A stretch of DNA of 64,000 nucleotides. It comes from Calliopum simillimum (Eukaryota > Arthropoda > Insecta > Diptera > Lauxaniidae). This document shows positions 24,901-31,972 of this stretch, in pieces. Numbering within the stretch: position 1 is the stretch's first letter; every line of letters begins with the position of its first letter. The position numbers and the translations under genes are program-made. The stretch covers positions 48,797,948-48,861,947 of the forward strand of contig OX638370.1 in assembly GCA_951812925.1 (NCBI GenBank). The letters run 5' to 3'. The notes beneath the pieces are model-generated. The model saw only the letters and a list, made by a program, of their open reading frames with translations. It had not been told where the DNA came from and made no database searches.

Positions 24901-27802
24901 TATGTAAAAATACTGTGGCTAGCGAAGCCGATTTTTGCCATACTATAAGATATAAACGATAAAAATGTATTGTAATGTTCATATTGTCAAAGAGAACACA
25001 TCATATCAACAAAATTTAAAAAATTCATCAAAATGATTTTTAATTTTTTTGGTTATAAAGGATTAATATCAAAAATTTTTTTTTAAGTGTTATCTTCTCT
25101 TCTTATACGAGCTAAAATTGTATGTATATAAATATATATCGCCGGTGCTTACGAAGACATTCTCTTCTTTAAATGCGCACAAGAAACTCATTTTTTTCAA
25201 AATGCGGCGAAAAAGATCTTTTTTGTGCGAATGCGGACAAGAAAATCACTTTTTACAAAATGCGGAGAAGAAAATAACTTATTACAAAATGCGGCGAAGA
25301 AAATCACTTTTTTCAAAATGCGGCGAAGAAAATCACTTCCTACACGTAGTCGAATCAACGCAAAAAGTGCGACTGATGGCGAGGCCCTGCGATCTACGCC
25401 GCAGTGTGATTTTCTTCGCCGCATTTTGTAAAAAGTGATTTTCTTCGCCGCATTTTATAAAAAGTGATTTTCTTGTCCGCATATTACAAAAAAGATTTTT
25501 TTTCGCCGCAATTCCAAAAAAAAAGATTTTCTTCGCCGCAACTTTCGGTTGGAAAATTTTCTTCGTGCACCGGCGATATATAAATATATATGTGCCCAAA
25601 TTTTTCTCGAGAACGGATGCAGCGATTTTAATGAAACTTTGGAAAAAGATGCACTCTATCATAAAATGGAGAATAAACAAGGTTTTAACTTTACAGTTGC
25701 CCACTAGGGGGCGTGGCACCGCCCTAAATTTTAAATTTGATCTAGTCATAACTTCCAAACCATTAAAGGTATTTTGATGAAACAAATATTAATATGTGAT
25801 ATTCCGTTATGTTGGGAAAACTCGTTGAAAGGCGTGACACCGCCCACAAAAATATAATACGCTATGATAATAAAACTACTGAAGCAATCTTTCTGAATTT
25901 AACTGAAGGAGTCTACTTGCTATGAACTTAAAGTGGGCAAAAGTGGAACCTCCCACACAAGCAAAAAACACACTAAATGATATTTTTAGTAAGGTATGAG
26001 GGCCTGGATCATGAGTATCTAAAGCATAACGAAAAGTGGGCGTTGTGCAATAACTGCCTCACCCACTTTTAACCAAAATAAAAATGTTGGTTAATTACTC
26101 AGGCACAAAAAAAAAATGGAAAGAGCTTTTTATTTCTAATATGCATTTTTATGTATCTTTTGACGCTGAATCCGTCTTCATCAGCAGAACTGACATTATA
26201 ATTGCAGGATTTTGAAATATCCTTGCTTGAAGTTAAAGAAAACGATGAGTTCAATCTTACAGCGTAGCTACAAGAAAAAGTGAAATTCTTTTTTATTAGT
26301 GGTATCGAATAGGCGTACCCTTCCTTATCAAAATATACTTTCGGATTTTTCAAATAGGTCTCTTACTTTCCGAGTTAGGATCCTTAGAAGATAAGATATT
26401 TCAGGCATATTTCATTTATTTATTTTAGGGCATTGTATTTCACGAAAAAAATTTTGAGTTTCTGATATTTTTCTATACCATTCGATATTTTCCGAGTTTT
26501 TTCTTATTATTATTCTCATCGGTTAATCTATCATTTTGAAAGCATGAACAATGGAGGTAAAAAGATGAATTTCATCACAAAAAAATAGCTATGAATAAAA
26601 ACATCGACTAAAATAATAACATCAGATTGTTGACCGAGCAGGGAACGGTCTCCAGGTACTATCATTTTAAAGGAGATGAATTGAGCTTTATAAATATGTT
26701 ATTAAAACCGTAGGCTAATAACGGATTTTTCGGAAAAATAACGGTTTTTTGAAAAAAAATCGGTCCAAATATCAGAAAAGTCGTAATATCTCGAAAACTA
26801 CGAGCCAGATTTCAAAAATTTTCGGATCAATATTGTAGCTTGTTAAATTACCATTCATATGACACCCATATTTTGGAAATCAATGTAGCCGTTTTCAACT
26901 TATATAGATTTTTAGAAAAGCTATATCCCCAAATTCCGATGTCTATATCTCCGAAACCAGATCCGAGCGAAACTTTTTGTTTCCATATTTATTCTTAAAT
27001 TTTAAAAGCACAAAAGAAAATATTTGTTTTATAATCAATTTCGAATGGGAGCTAAACTGTATCTGTTTCTTTTTTTAGAACCAAAAATTAATGCAATACA
27101 CAACAAACTCTTAAAATGTGAGTATTTAATTGATTCGGATTTTAATAGTAAGAATTTATGAATAAAGGGCCTTTCAAATATTACGTCAGCAGATTTTCAA
27201 TTATTTTAGACCCTTGCATCCCTATATAAGCAAAAATATGCGAATCATAAATAAACCCATCCCCCTATGGTAAGATGTCAGAAGTTTTTCAAATTTTGGT
27301 ATTTCATATGAAAATTGATAAAATTCTTTAAATCAAGTTAAGGGCTAAATTTAAATTTTTGTTTATTCTTGCGTAAGATTTTTATCGACCCCTGCCTTCC
27401 CTAGGAAAATTAAGCTAATCACCCTTAACATGCTACCATAAAACGTGACCGTTCCTTTTATACCGAATATAACAGCATTGCAGAGAATACACCACCAACT
27501 TCGGCTCCACACTGTAGATCTCACAAATCAGACAATAACCGCAACATACTTACAATTATCAAAATCAATACCACCGAGTATGTTTAATACATAGTTTTTT
27601 TATTATTAATATGCTCGAAACAATCAAAAATTTGGGTTGTAAGAAAAAATGTCAACTCTGCTTACTTAGTGTAATCCTCTCGTTTTTTTAAATGATACCG
27701 GCGCAGCACTAGATTTTCCTTGCCACTATCGTCTACTTTCCATGTAATAAAATCAGTTTTCTTCAATAGCTTTTGCTCGTGGTATTTTAATTTCCGCACC
27801 AT
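9799..27802 (-). CDS. Imp3: Imp3, U3 small nucleolar ribonucleoprotein subunit (three exons, join 27802..27666, 19186..18975, 9995..9799)
   Basis: IMP3 is an S4-domain RNA-binding protein of the nucleolar U3 snoRNP in the small-subunit processome, needed for early 18S rRNA processing. Joining the three exons gives 546 nt: 181 residues plus stop, against 184 in human. Exon 1 encodes [15 protein letters not shown] and [13 protein letters not shown]; exon 2 begins [11 protein letters not shown] and ends with SSFCRRRLP, the family hallmark; exon 3 carries the end of the S4 region, [20 protein letters not shown], then EDFVTWVD and ends [10 protein letters not shown]. Phases are 2 and 1, and sites are AA|GTAAG, TTTTCAG|G, AA|GTGAGT and TTTTTAG|T. 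I infer the gene is functional: no stop or frameshift is present. Intron 1 is 8.5 kb and intron 2 is 9.0 kb, both made mostly of repeats, unusual for so short a gene. A minus-strand AATAAA near 9718-9728 could be its polyadenylation signal. Confidence 0.95.
10420..10545 (-). repeat. Repeat shared in inverted orientation with 15115-15255
   Basis: The reverse complement of this stretch starts TATGGAGATAATGCAGCAAC and continues into a GGGGATCGGAT segment; 15134-15200 on the plus strand starts TATGGAGATAATGCCGCAAC and has GAGGGATCGGAT. Both lie in Imp3 intron 2, 4.7 kb apart. Confidence 0.55.
10724..10935. mobile_element. MITE, about 210 bp with about 75-bp terminal inverted repeats
   Basis: The left arm (AGTCACAATTTTTTAAGTGC ... 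CTCCCTGAGG ... CATAGGAAC) matches the reverse complement of about 10860-10935 (AGTCACAATTTCTTAAGAGC ... CTCCCTGAGA ... TATAGGAAC). The interior is about 60 bp. Noncoding, in Imp3 intron 2. Confidence 0.7.
11045..12570. mobile_element. Fold-back element with two tandem units per arm
   Basis: A unit of roughly 330 bp, recognised by CAATTCTATGAATATTTGCC and GGAACCATACCT, occurs four times: direct at about 11060-11400 and 11430-11750, and inverted at about 11880-12185 and 12210-12560. Arms are therefore direct duplications arranged as a nested palindrome around a spacer near 11760-11870. Outer units match each other best (both have GGGGGGTAGCC/GGCTACCCCCC at their outer side). No coding content. 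In Imp3 intron 2. Confidence 0.8.
12571..12861. other. Short interval of unknown origin
   Basis: Open on both strands for about 200 nt (12599-12824), somewhat GC-richer than its neighbours, but I recognise no motif in either translation. It may be a remnant of a TE coding segment. Confidence 0.3.
12862..12975. mobile_element. Small palindromic MITE, about 113 bp
   Basis: Ends are TGGGGGTTATCGTGAAT and, in reverse complement, TGGGGGTTATTGTGAAT; both arms then share TTCCC.GGGAATTTTCTTA. Only about 20 bp separates the arms. Noncoding. Confidence 0.7.
12990..13520 (+). repeat. Dispersed repeat with three degenerate tandem units of about 130 bp
   Basis: After a start at CTAGCTGGCCCGG, a unit built from ACCAAGTTTCATAATGATAG, ATATAGCATTTTG, a GGGGTGCAA motif and TTCAATCC recurs near 13115, 13260 and 13400. 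The unit has no open frame. A related piece occurs at about 8140-8340. Confidence 0.6.
13617..15108. mobile_element. Long-TIR fold-back element, about 1.5 kb with about 330-bp arms
   Basis: The left arm (about 13617-13950, beginning TATATGACTGATTCCATTTC) is a near-perfect reverse complement of about 14776-15108. The shared arm includes GGGAACACGTATTTTT, a CAAAATTGGGGATTT segment and GGTGCACAATG. The 0.8-kb interior is unique in the window and has no transposase motif. The arms differ at only a few positions, which suggests a fairly recent insertion or gene conversion. In Imp3 intron 2. Confidence 0.85.
15289..15477 (+). pseudogene. Possible PIF/Harbinger transposase fragment
   Basis: A 62-codon frame reads [20 protein letters not shown] then [10 protein letters not shown]. 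This resembles the region of HARBI1-type nucleases before the first catalytic Asp (a helix with F..L...L.P followed by IP...KL). No catalytic residue is included, so the call is weak. Another possibility is chance similarity. Confidence 0.3.
15478..16230. other. No gene seen
   Basis: AT-rich intronic sequence with poly-T runs and no protein-like frame. The short open frame near 15725-15943 is low-complexity. Confidence 0.4.
16234..17283. mobile_element. Long-TIR element, 1.05 kb with about 415-bp arms and 3-bp TTA target duplication
   Basis: It begins CACAGGCCGACAAAA and ends with the reverse complement TTTTGTCGGCCTGTG; TTA flanks it on both sides (16231-16233, 17284-17286). The arms at 16234-16655 and about 16868-17283 pair almost throughout. 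The 0.2-kb centre holds a GATAGATAATAGTGATAGA microsatellite-like run and no coding sequence. A 3-bp TTA duplication fits PIF/Harbinger; a CAC terminus also fits CMC elements, so the superfamily is open. In Imp3 intron 2. Confidence 0.85.
17549..17668. mobile_element. Palindromic MITE, 120 bp
   Basis: The ends read TAATAGCCTGTTTCC and, in reverse complement, TAATAGCCTGATTCC; about 45 bp of each arm pairs. Noncoding, in Imp3 intron 2. Confidence 0.7.
17669..18974. other. Imp3: Imp3 intron 2, proximal part, nothing recognised
   Basis: AT-rich, without protein-like frames, element ends or RNA genes that I can see. The donor GTGAGT of exon 2 is at its right edge. Confidence 0.4.
18975..19186 (-). 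CDS. Imp3: Imp3 exon 2
   Basis: 212 nt: one base, 70 codons, one base. The acceptor reads CTTTTATTTTCAG just above 19186 and the donor GTGAGT just below 18975. It encodes an N-terminal part rich in charged residues and then the start of the S4 fold with [15 protein letters not shown]. The plus-strand open frame over the same bases (18899-19213) is a shadow. Confidence 0.95.
19270..19990. mobile_element. Fold-back element with about 150-bp arms, holding a TTAA-type MITE
   Basis: The left arm (about 19270-19425: CACATGTGGGTCATTTTTGC ... TACTACAGAAATATT ... CACTACTAGTT) is inverted at about 19843-19990. Inside, at 19607-19669, lies a 63-bp palindromic MITE flanked by TTAA on both sides. In Imp3 intron 1. 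Confidence 0.65.
19607..19669. mobile_element. piggyBac-type MITE, 63 bp, TTAA target duplication
   Basis: TTAA at 19603-19606 and 19670-19673 flanks an element starting CCTATTATATCC and ending ATAATGGG, with a central GGGTC.TTTTTGACCC hairpin. TTAA duplication and C-rich/G-rich termini are the signature of piggyBac elements. Related copies form the array at 22539-22945. Confidence 0.65.
20075..20330 (+). repeat. Copy of the fold-back arm seen at 40.2 kb
   Basis: The segment with CATGTACAGTGGAT, CTTCAAAAATCGATT and GACGTGCTGGAGAAAAAC is shared with about 40195-40360 and, inverted, with about 38900-39060. Only one arm is present here. Confidence 0.6.
20840..21170 (+). repeat. Left member of an inverted pair flanking the Ty3-like remnant
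   Basis: CAGTCCGATCTTAAAG, ATTTATGTCTC and CTATTTTTTGCTCCGAAGG here match the reverse complement of about 24520-24725. Both members also share TTAAAGCTCGCAAAAA. The pair encloses the retroelement remnant at 21.37-24.5 kb. Confidence 0.6.
21370..21907 (+). pseudogene. Ty3/gypsy-like retropepsin fragment
   Basis: The frame starts with the aspartic protease active-site region IDTASGT (usual D-T/S-G; here Ala intrudes), is broken by stops and a frame change, and resumes as a clean frame with [18 protein letters not shown], then [17 protein letters not shown], the LLGIDF flap and hydrophobic motif typical of Ty3-type insect elements. The frame is cut at 21907 by a fold-back insertion. The integrase of what is probably the same element lies at 23.8-24.5 kb. 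RT and RNase H are absent between them. It is an inactive relic in Imp3 intron 1. Confidence 0.75.
21908..23102. mobile_element. Fold-back element, 1195 bp, 8-bp target duplication ATGTCCAT
   Basis: Arms of about 150 bp (left 21908-22062, right about 22950-23102) start TAGACCGGTGCG and pair closely. ATGTCCAT occurs on both sides in direct orientation (21900-21907, 23103-23110). An 8-bp duplication with a TA..G-type terminus fits hAT. The retroelement reading frame resumes in phase directly after the right duplication, which confirms the insertion. The interior carries an array of TTAA-type MITEs. Confidence 0.85.
22539..22945. repeat. Array of four piggyBac-type MITEs with duplicated spacers
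   Basis: MITE copies at 22539-22601, 22664-22727, 22790-22853 and a truncated 22916-22945 each start CCCATTATA after TTAA; full copies end with GGGTTAA. The 54-bp spacer with CACATAACTTAATGTAGAAT and CAAGCATGGAACAATATT is repeated directly between copies 1-2 and 2-3 and inverted between copies 3-4. The pattern shows segmental duplication and inversion of a MITE plus its flank rather than four independent insertions. Confidence 0.75.
23103..23337 (+). pseudogene. Continuation of the Ty3-like retroelement frame beyond the insertion
   Basis: The frame interrupted at 21907 continues here in the same phase for about 75 codons ([14 protein letters not shown] ... ending SSRVYRRG and a stop at 23337). 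I cannot assign this stretch to a domain; it is downstream of the protease and may be the linker before the reverse transcriptase, which is missing. Confidence 0.55.
23800..24520 (+). pseudogene. Ty3/gypsy-like integrase fragment
   Basis: Successive frames contain [20 protein letters not shown] (first catalytic Asp region), then [13 protein letters not shown] (second Asp), then a region with [10 protein letters not shown] holding the catalytic Glu, followed by [19 protein letters not shown] and a C-terminal KIGDPVWV motif. Several frameshifts and stops break it. It is probably the same element as the protease fragment at 21.37 kb. In Imp3 intron 1. Confidence 0.8.
24515..24725 (-). repeat. 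Right member of the inverted pair flanking the Ty3-like remnant
   Basis: The reverse complement of 20840-21170 in its best conserved part. These are inverted, so they are not the long terminal repeats of the retroelement; more likely they are halves of an older fold-back element into which it inserted. Confidence 0.55.
24780..24965 (+). repeat. Dispersed repeat family B
   Basis: Landmarks are CCGTGTTGGAT, GCGGCCACAGGCCGTCC, CTTACCCCTATTCTTATG and GTAAAAATACTGTGG. The same set in the same order occurs at about 33745-33860. Noncoding. Confidence 0.6.
25120..25597. mobile_element. Classic fold-back element, arms made of 29-bp tandem repeats
   Basis: Outer ends pair (ATATATCGCCGGTGCTTACG near 25134 and its inverse near 25561-25582). 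Each arm has about five units of a 29-bp repeat of the form ATGCGGCGAAGAAAATCACT plus TTTTTACAAA; left arm about 25180-25345, right arm inverted about 25408-25575. The centre is about 60 bp. TIRs built from short direct repeats are the defining architecture of Drosophila FB and Galileo-type elements. The overlapping open frames on both strands are shadows of the repeat. In Imp3 intron 1. Confidence 0.85.
25600..26080 (+). repeat. Dispersed repeat of the GGCGTGGCACCGCCC class
   Basis: Repeated phrases such as GGGCGTGGCACCGCCC, GGCGTGACACCGCCCAC and TGGAACCTCCCACACAAGC, spaced by about 120 bp, tie it to family A and to the tandem array at 44.3-45.2 kb. Confidence 0.45.
26081..27665. other. Imp3: Imp3 intron 1, proximal part, nothing recognised
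   Basis: AT-rich, no protein-like frame. The donor of exon 1 is at its right edge. Confidence 0.4.
27666..27802 (-). CDS. Imp3: Imp3 exon 1 (start codon to donor)
   Basis: 137 nt, 45 codons plus two bases. The ATG at 27802-27800 lies in the context AATCATCATGG and is followed by [10 protein letters not shown], the start shared by IMP3 proteins. The donor is GTAAG directly after 27666. Confidence 0.95.
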
Positions 27803-27969
27803 GATGATTTTAATTGCTTTTTATAGAGATGGTCATAACATAACGACACAGCACTGTTTTGAAATCGAAGAGGCGGTTTTACACTTTCGTATCCTATAGG
27901 CCTTTTACATTATCAGTCTAGCCATCAATATTAAGTGATGCCAAGTTCACTATTTTTCCATCAATCTAA

Positions 27970-28267
27970 CTGCCATACCTAAATTGGAGCGTCCGCGTTA
28001 TTTTACGGTCAAAAATTTCTCATGTACATACAATTTGTATGGCGCATACCGAAATTGCCAACGCTCAACATTCAGCTATTCGAATTTCCAAATTTGACAA
28101 AGCGTTATGGAGTGAAGTTAGCTGCAGAAAAGTAAAAAAAGAAACAATAATATGATTTTGACAACCAAATGACTTCAACGCAACGCTCTCTATTTCGGTA
28201 TGGCGCCTGACGCTTTTGTCTAACGTTAAATAACGCAACGCCTGACGCTCCAATTTAGGTATGGCAG
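27970..28267. mobile_element. MITE, 298 bp, TAA target duplication, just upstream of Imp3
   Basis: It begins CTGCCATACCTAAATTGGAG and ends with the reverse complement; TAA flanks both sides (27967-27969, 28268-28270). The 3-bp TWA duplication suggests PIF/Harbinger. It lies about 170 bp upstream of the Imp3 start codon, so it probably bounds or contributes to the promoter region. Confidence 0.75.
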
Positions 28268-29337
28268 TAAGAATGTATGCAGATTGATGAGAAACTGATA
28301 ATGATAATTTTTGAATTTCTGCTGTATTGATGATTTTACCGATGGGCAGGTTGGCTGTGTAAATGCAATGAAAAATTTTCAGTACACTTTTAGTCAGTTA
28401 AGAAAAAAATTTCAATGAGTGCACATCGTGCGGAAATGAAAACAACTTGCAAATGTGATTTGTTTTTATACAAAAACGGATAGTTTAATGATAATGGTTT
28501 TTGCTGAAGCTTAATGGGAGCTTGAAGGGATCCTTTTAATTTAATGACTTGGACAAAATCAGTTAGCTGAAACCCGATTGTTATCAAAGACTCTTATTTT
28601 TAATTTAAAAAAAGATTTCAATTAAAAAATTGGAAAAAATGTCCAAATCCTATTTTTTTTGGTGATATAATGGGTTCATAAAAATTTTATCCGCTGTTGC
28701 TTTGTTTCCTCTTTGGCGTACAAAGCAAAACTAAATATTTACAGTTTATTGAACATGAAAACACAAACTCAGTATGACACATTGATAACCAGTTTGATAG
28801 TGAAACAATACTTTTTGCAATAATCAATTGCATTAAGTGAATTAACTCTAAATAACCGTAGTCATCCACTTTGATGTTAGGAAAGAGCAGGTACAAAATT
28901 GAAAATAAAGAAATACAACAATATTACGCACAAACCAAATTAAAATGAACCATTTGCATGGTTTTTTTTTTTTCTAAGTGGTAAGCAGGATTGAATTTGA
29001 ATTGGAACTCAAATTTCAATTTGTTCATGCATCTTTTGCTTAAATGATATTAGTTTGGAAAATTCTTTTTGGATTTTTCCACCAAAAAATTTTTACCTAC
29101 TCTTTTTCGATTAGAAAAAAGCACGCAAAAGTGAACGATGGGGTTATTTTAAGTTGGTACTAAGCGAATTTTCTAACATTTTCCAATTGTATACCTACTA
29201 CTTCTTGACTGACAGTTTACATTAAAAAATTTTTTGAACAAATCATTTGTATTTGAAGTTTTTCAGGCTAAACTTTACCTTAGGACCCAAATCCCAATTT
29301 GGTTTAAGTCAAGCTTTTGTTGCTAAAGTAATGATTC

Positions 29338-29439
29338 TTACAAAGAATCATCACGCATAAAAATTATATTTGCGGCATATTTTCTTGCTGAATCAATTAT
29401 TTTGATTCCTAACTCGTCCAAATCACTTAAATTTTCCAT
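29338..29439 (-). CDS. Short start exon or micro-ORF of unknown function
   Basis: An ATG in a good fly context (ACAAAAATGG) opens 33 codons: MENLSDLDELGIKIIDSARK, then YAANIIFMRDDSL and TAA. The composition (acidic start, amphipathic helix) looks like real protein rather than AT-rich noise. If the GTAAGAA at 29341 is used as a splice donor, the exon would end at 29342 in phase 2 and the protein would continue in an exon I cannot find. I do not recognise the protein. Confidence 0.4.
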   Translation of the reverse strand: MENLSDLDELGIKIIDSARKYAANIIFMRDDSL

Positions 29440-29641
29440 TTTTGTTTTTATACTTTTGCACTTCAAATGTACTTCTTCCTTGGTAAACAGAAAGAGTAAC
29501 GTACATATGTAATTTGACAGGCGCTAGAAATGTGTTGCCGTTGTTTCACCTAATTTCACTATCGAACTGAAAAGTAGTTAGAAAAAATGCAACCGTGAAA
29601 ATCTGCCCGTGCCCTTCGTGTGATCGACAAACACTCTAAAG

Positions 29642-30225
29642 GGCCGTCTACACGTACAGTTTTACCTCAAGACTTATCTGCGCAAACTGTTTTGTGCAGG
29701 TAATGATAGAATTAGCCAAGAAGTAGCGTTTCGTAACGTGACTTCTGTCAAAATCTATCAAATGGCAGAGCGTGTAAGCGATTAGTGAAATCGTAAAGTA
29801 GCGGTACGCAACGTTGAGACCTGTTGAAATTAGATTTTTAAACGTCGCGCTACGTTGTTAGATAAAATAAATTAAATTTGGATGTTATAAATGGAATTTT
29901 TTGAACAAATTAATTAAAATAAGTATGGCAATGGATGCTTGTTTACAAAAACTGGAATTTTTCAAGTAATTTGTAAGTTGTAAGGTGACATTTCGAACGC
30001 TGCCTACCGTTTTCACTAATCGATGCTACGTTGACAAGCAACCGTGACGTAACGTAACGAAACGCTACTTCTTGGCTAATTCCAGCATAAGTCTGTACGT
30101 GTGGACGGCAAAAGTCAAGTTTGCGCAGTTCAAAAGTGTGGCCTGTGATTGATTTGAAGTTCTACAGATTTTTTTGTGCAAACTAAGCTTGCGCAGGCAA
30201 GTTGGAACGTGTGGACGGCGTACAG
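29642..30225. mobile_element. Nested inverted-repeat elements
   Basis: An inner element at about 29713-30080 has 23-bp perfect terminal repeats (starting TTAGCCAAGAAGTAGCG). It lies within an outer element whose ends share GCCGTCTACACGT / GCCGTCCACACGT, with subterminal TTGCGCAG copies. The outer motif recurs a third time at 30098-30110. Noncoding. Confidence 0.65.
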
Positions 30226-30895
30226 GCCGTGCCTTCAATCTGTCGCTTAAGCCCAAAATGCATGTGAATTTTTCACGCTCGTGAAAGTATTTTTTTTGTA
30301 TGAAATTCATAGAACAATGTGGGAAATTCAAACACGCATGCCTTGCTTATCACGCAAGTAGCTATGAAATTGATTTTTACGCAATGCATGAAATTCCCCC
30401 ATTTTGAAATTGGGAAATTTCACTTTGACAATCGTTTGTTTTGAAAAATATAAAGGCACAGTAGAAGCATCATAATTGACAGTCAACAGAATTTTTATAA
30501 AATAACTAATTTTCGTTTAATAAAAGCGATTGAAGTTACAAATACGCGTTTCTAAAAAAAGCAAAAATTGGGGGAATCTACCCATAAGCTGAAAGTGCGT
30601 GGTAATATACCAATTAAGTATTGATAGTGCGCTACTTATAAATTGTTTATTTCAGACCATAGTCAAAATTCGGCGTCCAATGTCAACTCAACAGCTGCGC
30701 ATGTATTTTACGTGCAGAATCACGCACGTAATCGCATGCGTGAAAAATGCTCATGTATTTTGAGCATTAAATTGCAGTCTTCAAATGCAGTTATATTTAC
30801 AGTGATGCCAAGTTTTGTCAAGAAACTATTAGCCGAAGGAATCAACGAGATGTTGCCAGATGTTTCGCTAAAGCAATTTGAGTACGTTATCCGGG

Positions 30896-30932
30896 TATAA
30901 AAGGAGCTGAACATGAGAGTTGCAACACAGTT
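30896..30932 (+). promoter_or_regulatory. Putative TATA-Inr core promoter
   Basis: TATAAAAG at 30896-30903, flanked by GGG and GAGC, is followed 33 bases downstream by ACACAGTTG, which contains the initiator core CAGTT (A at 30929). The downstream 330 bases have the look of a fly 5' leader (many GTGAAA/AATAAA words, no long frame) and end in a consensus splice donor. No transcript evidence is available to me. Confidence 0.5.
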
Positions 30933-31261
30933 GATTTTAAGCAATAAAGCGGAAAAGTTGTACACACAGTGCCAGTGAAAGTAAATAAAGTGCTAATTGT
31001 GATATTAGATTTTGAATGTAATAAATAGTGAAATAAACAATTGTACCGTGTGAAAATAAATATTTGTGATTTAAATAATCCATTTTATAACTAAATAAAG
31101 TGTTTGTTTTTGATTGCTACACAATCCAATGAACGAACTCAGAAAACAGTAAGAGATTGAAATTATCGTCATAGAGACAGGAAATTTCGTAACAATATAC
31201 AAATTTTCATAGTGATGCAACATAAAGGCTAACAAATGTTTTGATCACCCGTGAATTTAAG
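30929..31261 (+). other. Putative noncoding first exon (5' UTR) ending in donor AAG|GTAAGT
   Basis: The stretch from the predicted start to 31261 ends in TTTAAG followed by GTAAGTATTTTG, a near-ideal donor. It contains no convincing long frame. The open frame 30643-30900 lies upstream of the predicted start and is ignored. The gene it belongs to is not identified; candidates are the frame at 31742-31972 or APC10 at 32.8 kb. Confidence 0.4.
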
Positions 31262-31741
31262 GTAAGTATTTTGTCTAAAATAAAAATGATAACAACATAA
31301 TTTTGGGTTTTTATTCATTTGCAACGTTTGACGAACTTCGACACCAAATATTTTAGTATTTTTCTATAAATAGAACTTTCGTCATGTAAATTATTTAAAT
31401 GTTTATAATTTCTATATGCAATACAATTGAGTCGGTTATCTTAAAAAAGGGATATGTGACAGAATTTAAACTTGTGGCAAATTTAAGAAAAACTCTCATA
31501 AATTTGGGAAATCTTATTTGAATGCGATTTTAGTGAGGAAGATTAACTAACATTGATATTAAGCAGTAATCTGAGTTCTTGGAAAAAAGAAAGACCAACC
31601 AGCGCCATTAACACAATGACAAAAAATCATAAAAGCAATTTTAAATATGATAGATTCAATTGGACTTAGACTAATTTAATTTAAAAAACAAACTGATTTT
31701 GAAAATTGTTATATATTAATTTATTCAAATAAAAATACAGG

Positions 31742-31972
31742 TCCTTCTCATCAAATAATGAGCGGGTGAAGCGAATAAATCAACTATGTAGAATGTTTAA
31801 TGTTTTCTTTTATATACCCAAGGCTACAAAAATAAAAAGTACCCAAAGCACTATTGGCTTTTTGAAAAAACAACGATTGAAGAAGTTCGAATATCATGCC
31901 TTGTGCTCACCATCAAATCACTCTGCAAATTTTAGTTTTTCTCTGTACGCCGATGAGGTAACATCGCAATAG
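31742..31972 (+). CDS. Unknown open frame, possible second exon
   Basis: A frame of 77 codons follows an acceptor-like AATACAG at 31734-31740, with a basic middle part (FLKKQRLKKFEYHALC), and ends TAG. In the same frame after the stop comes RIDSGYENLSDDEKQGN, which also looks protein-like, so a readthrough or a nonsense mutation is possible. First in-frame ATG gives MFNVFFYIPK. I recognise no family. The poor polypyrimidine tract weakens the acceptor. Confidence 0.3.
   Translation, partial: SFSSNNERVKRINQLCRMFNVFFYIPKATKIKSTQSTIGFLKKQRLKKFEYHALCSPSNHSANFSFSLYADEVTSQ

Noticed and set aside
25333..25785. 150-codon minus-strand frame with repeated [12 protein letters not shown] words
   Set aside because: Read-through of the 29-bp repeats of the fold-back arms; the same repeats also open frames on the other strand.
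30643..30900. 85-codon plus-strand frame
   Set aside because: It overlaps the predicted TATA box and lies upstream of the predicted transcription start; no protein features.
31742..31972. Bearded-family small protein
   Set aside because: A basic region and small size suggested it, but the conserved Bearded motifs are not visible, so no name is given.
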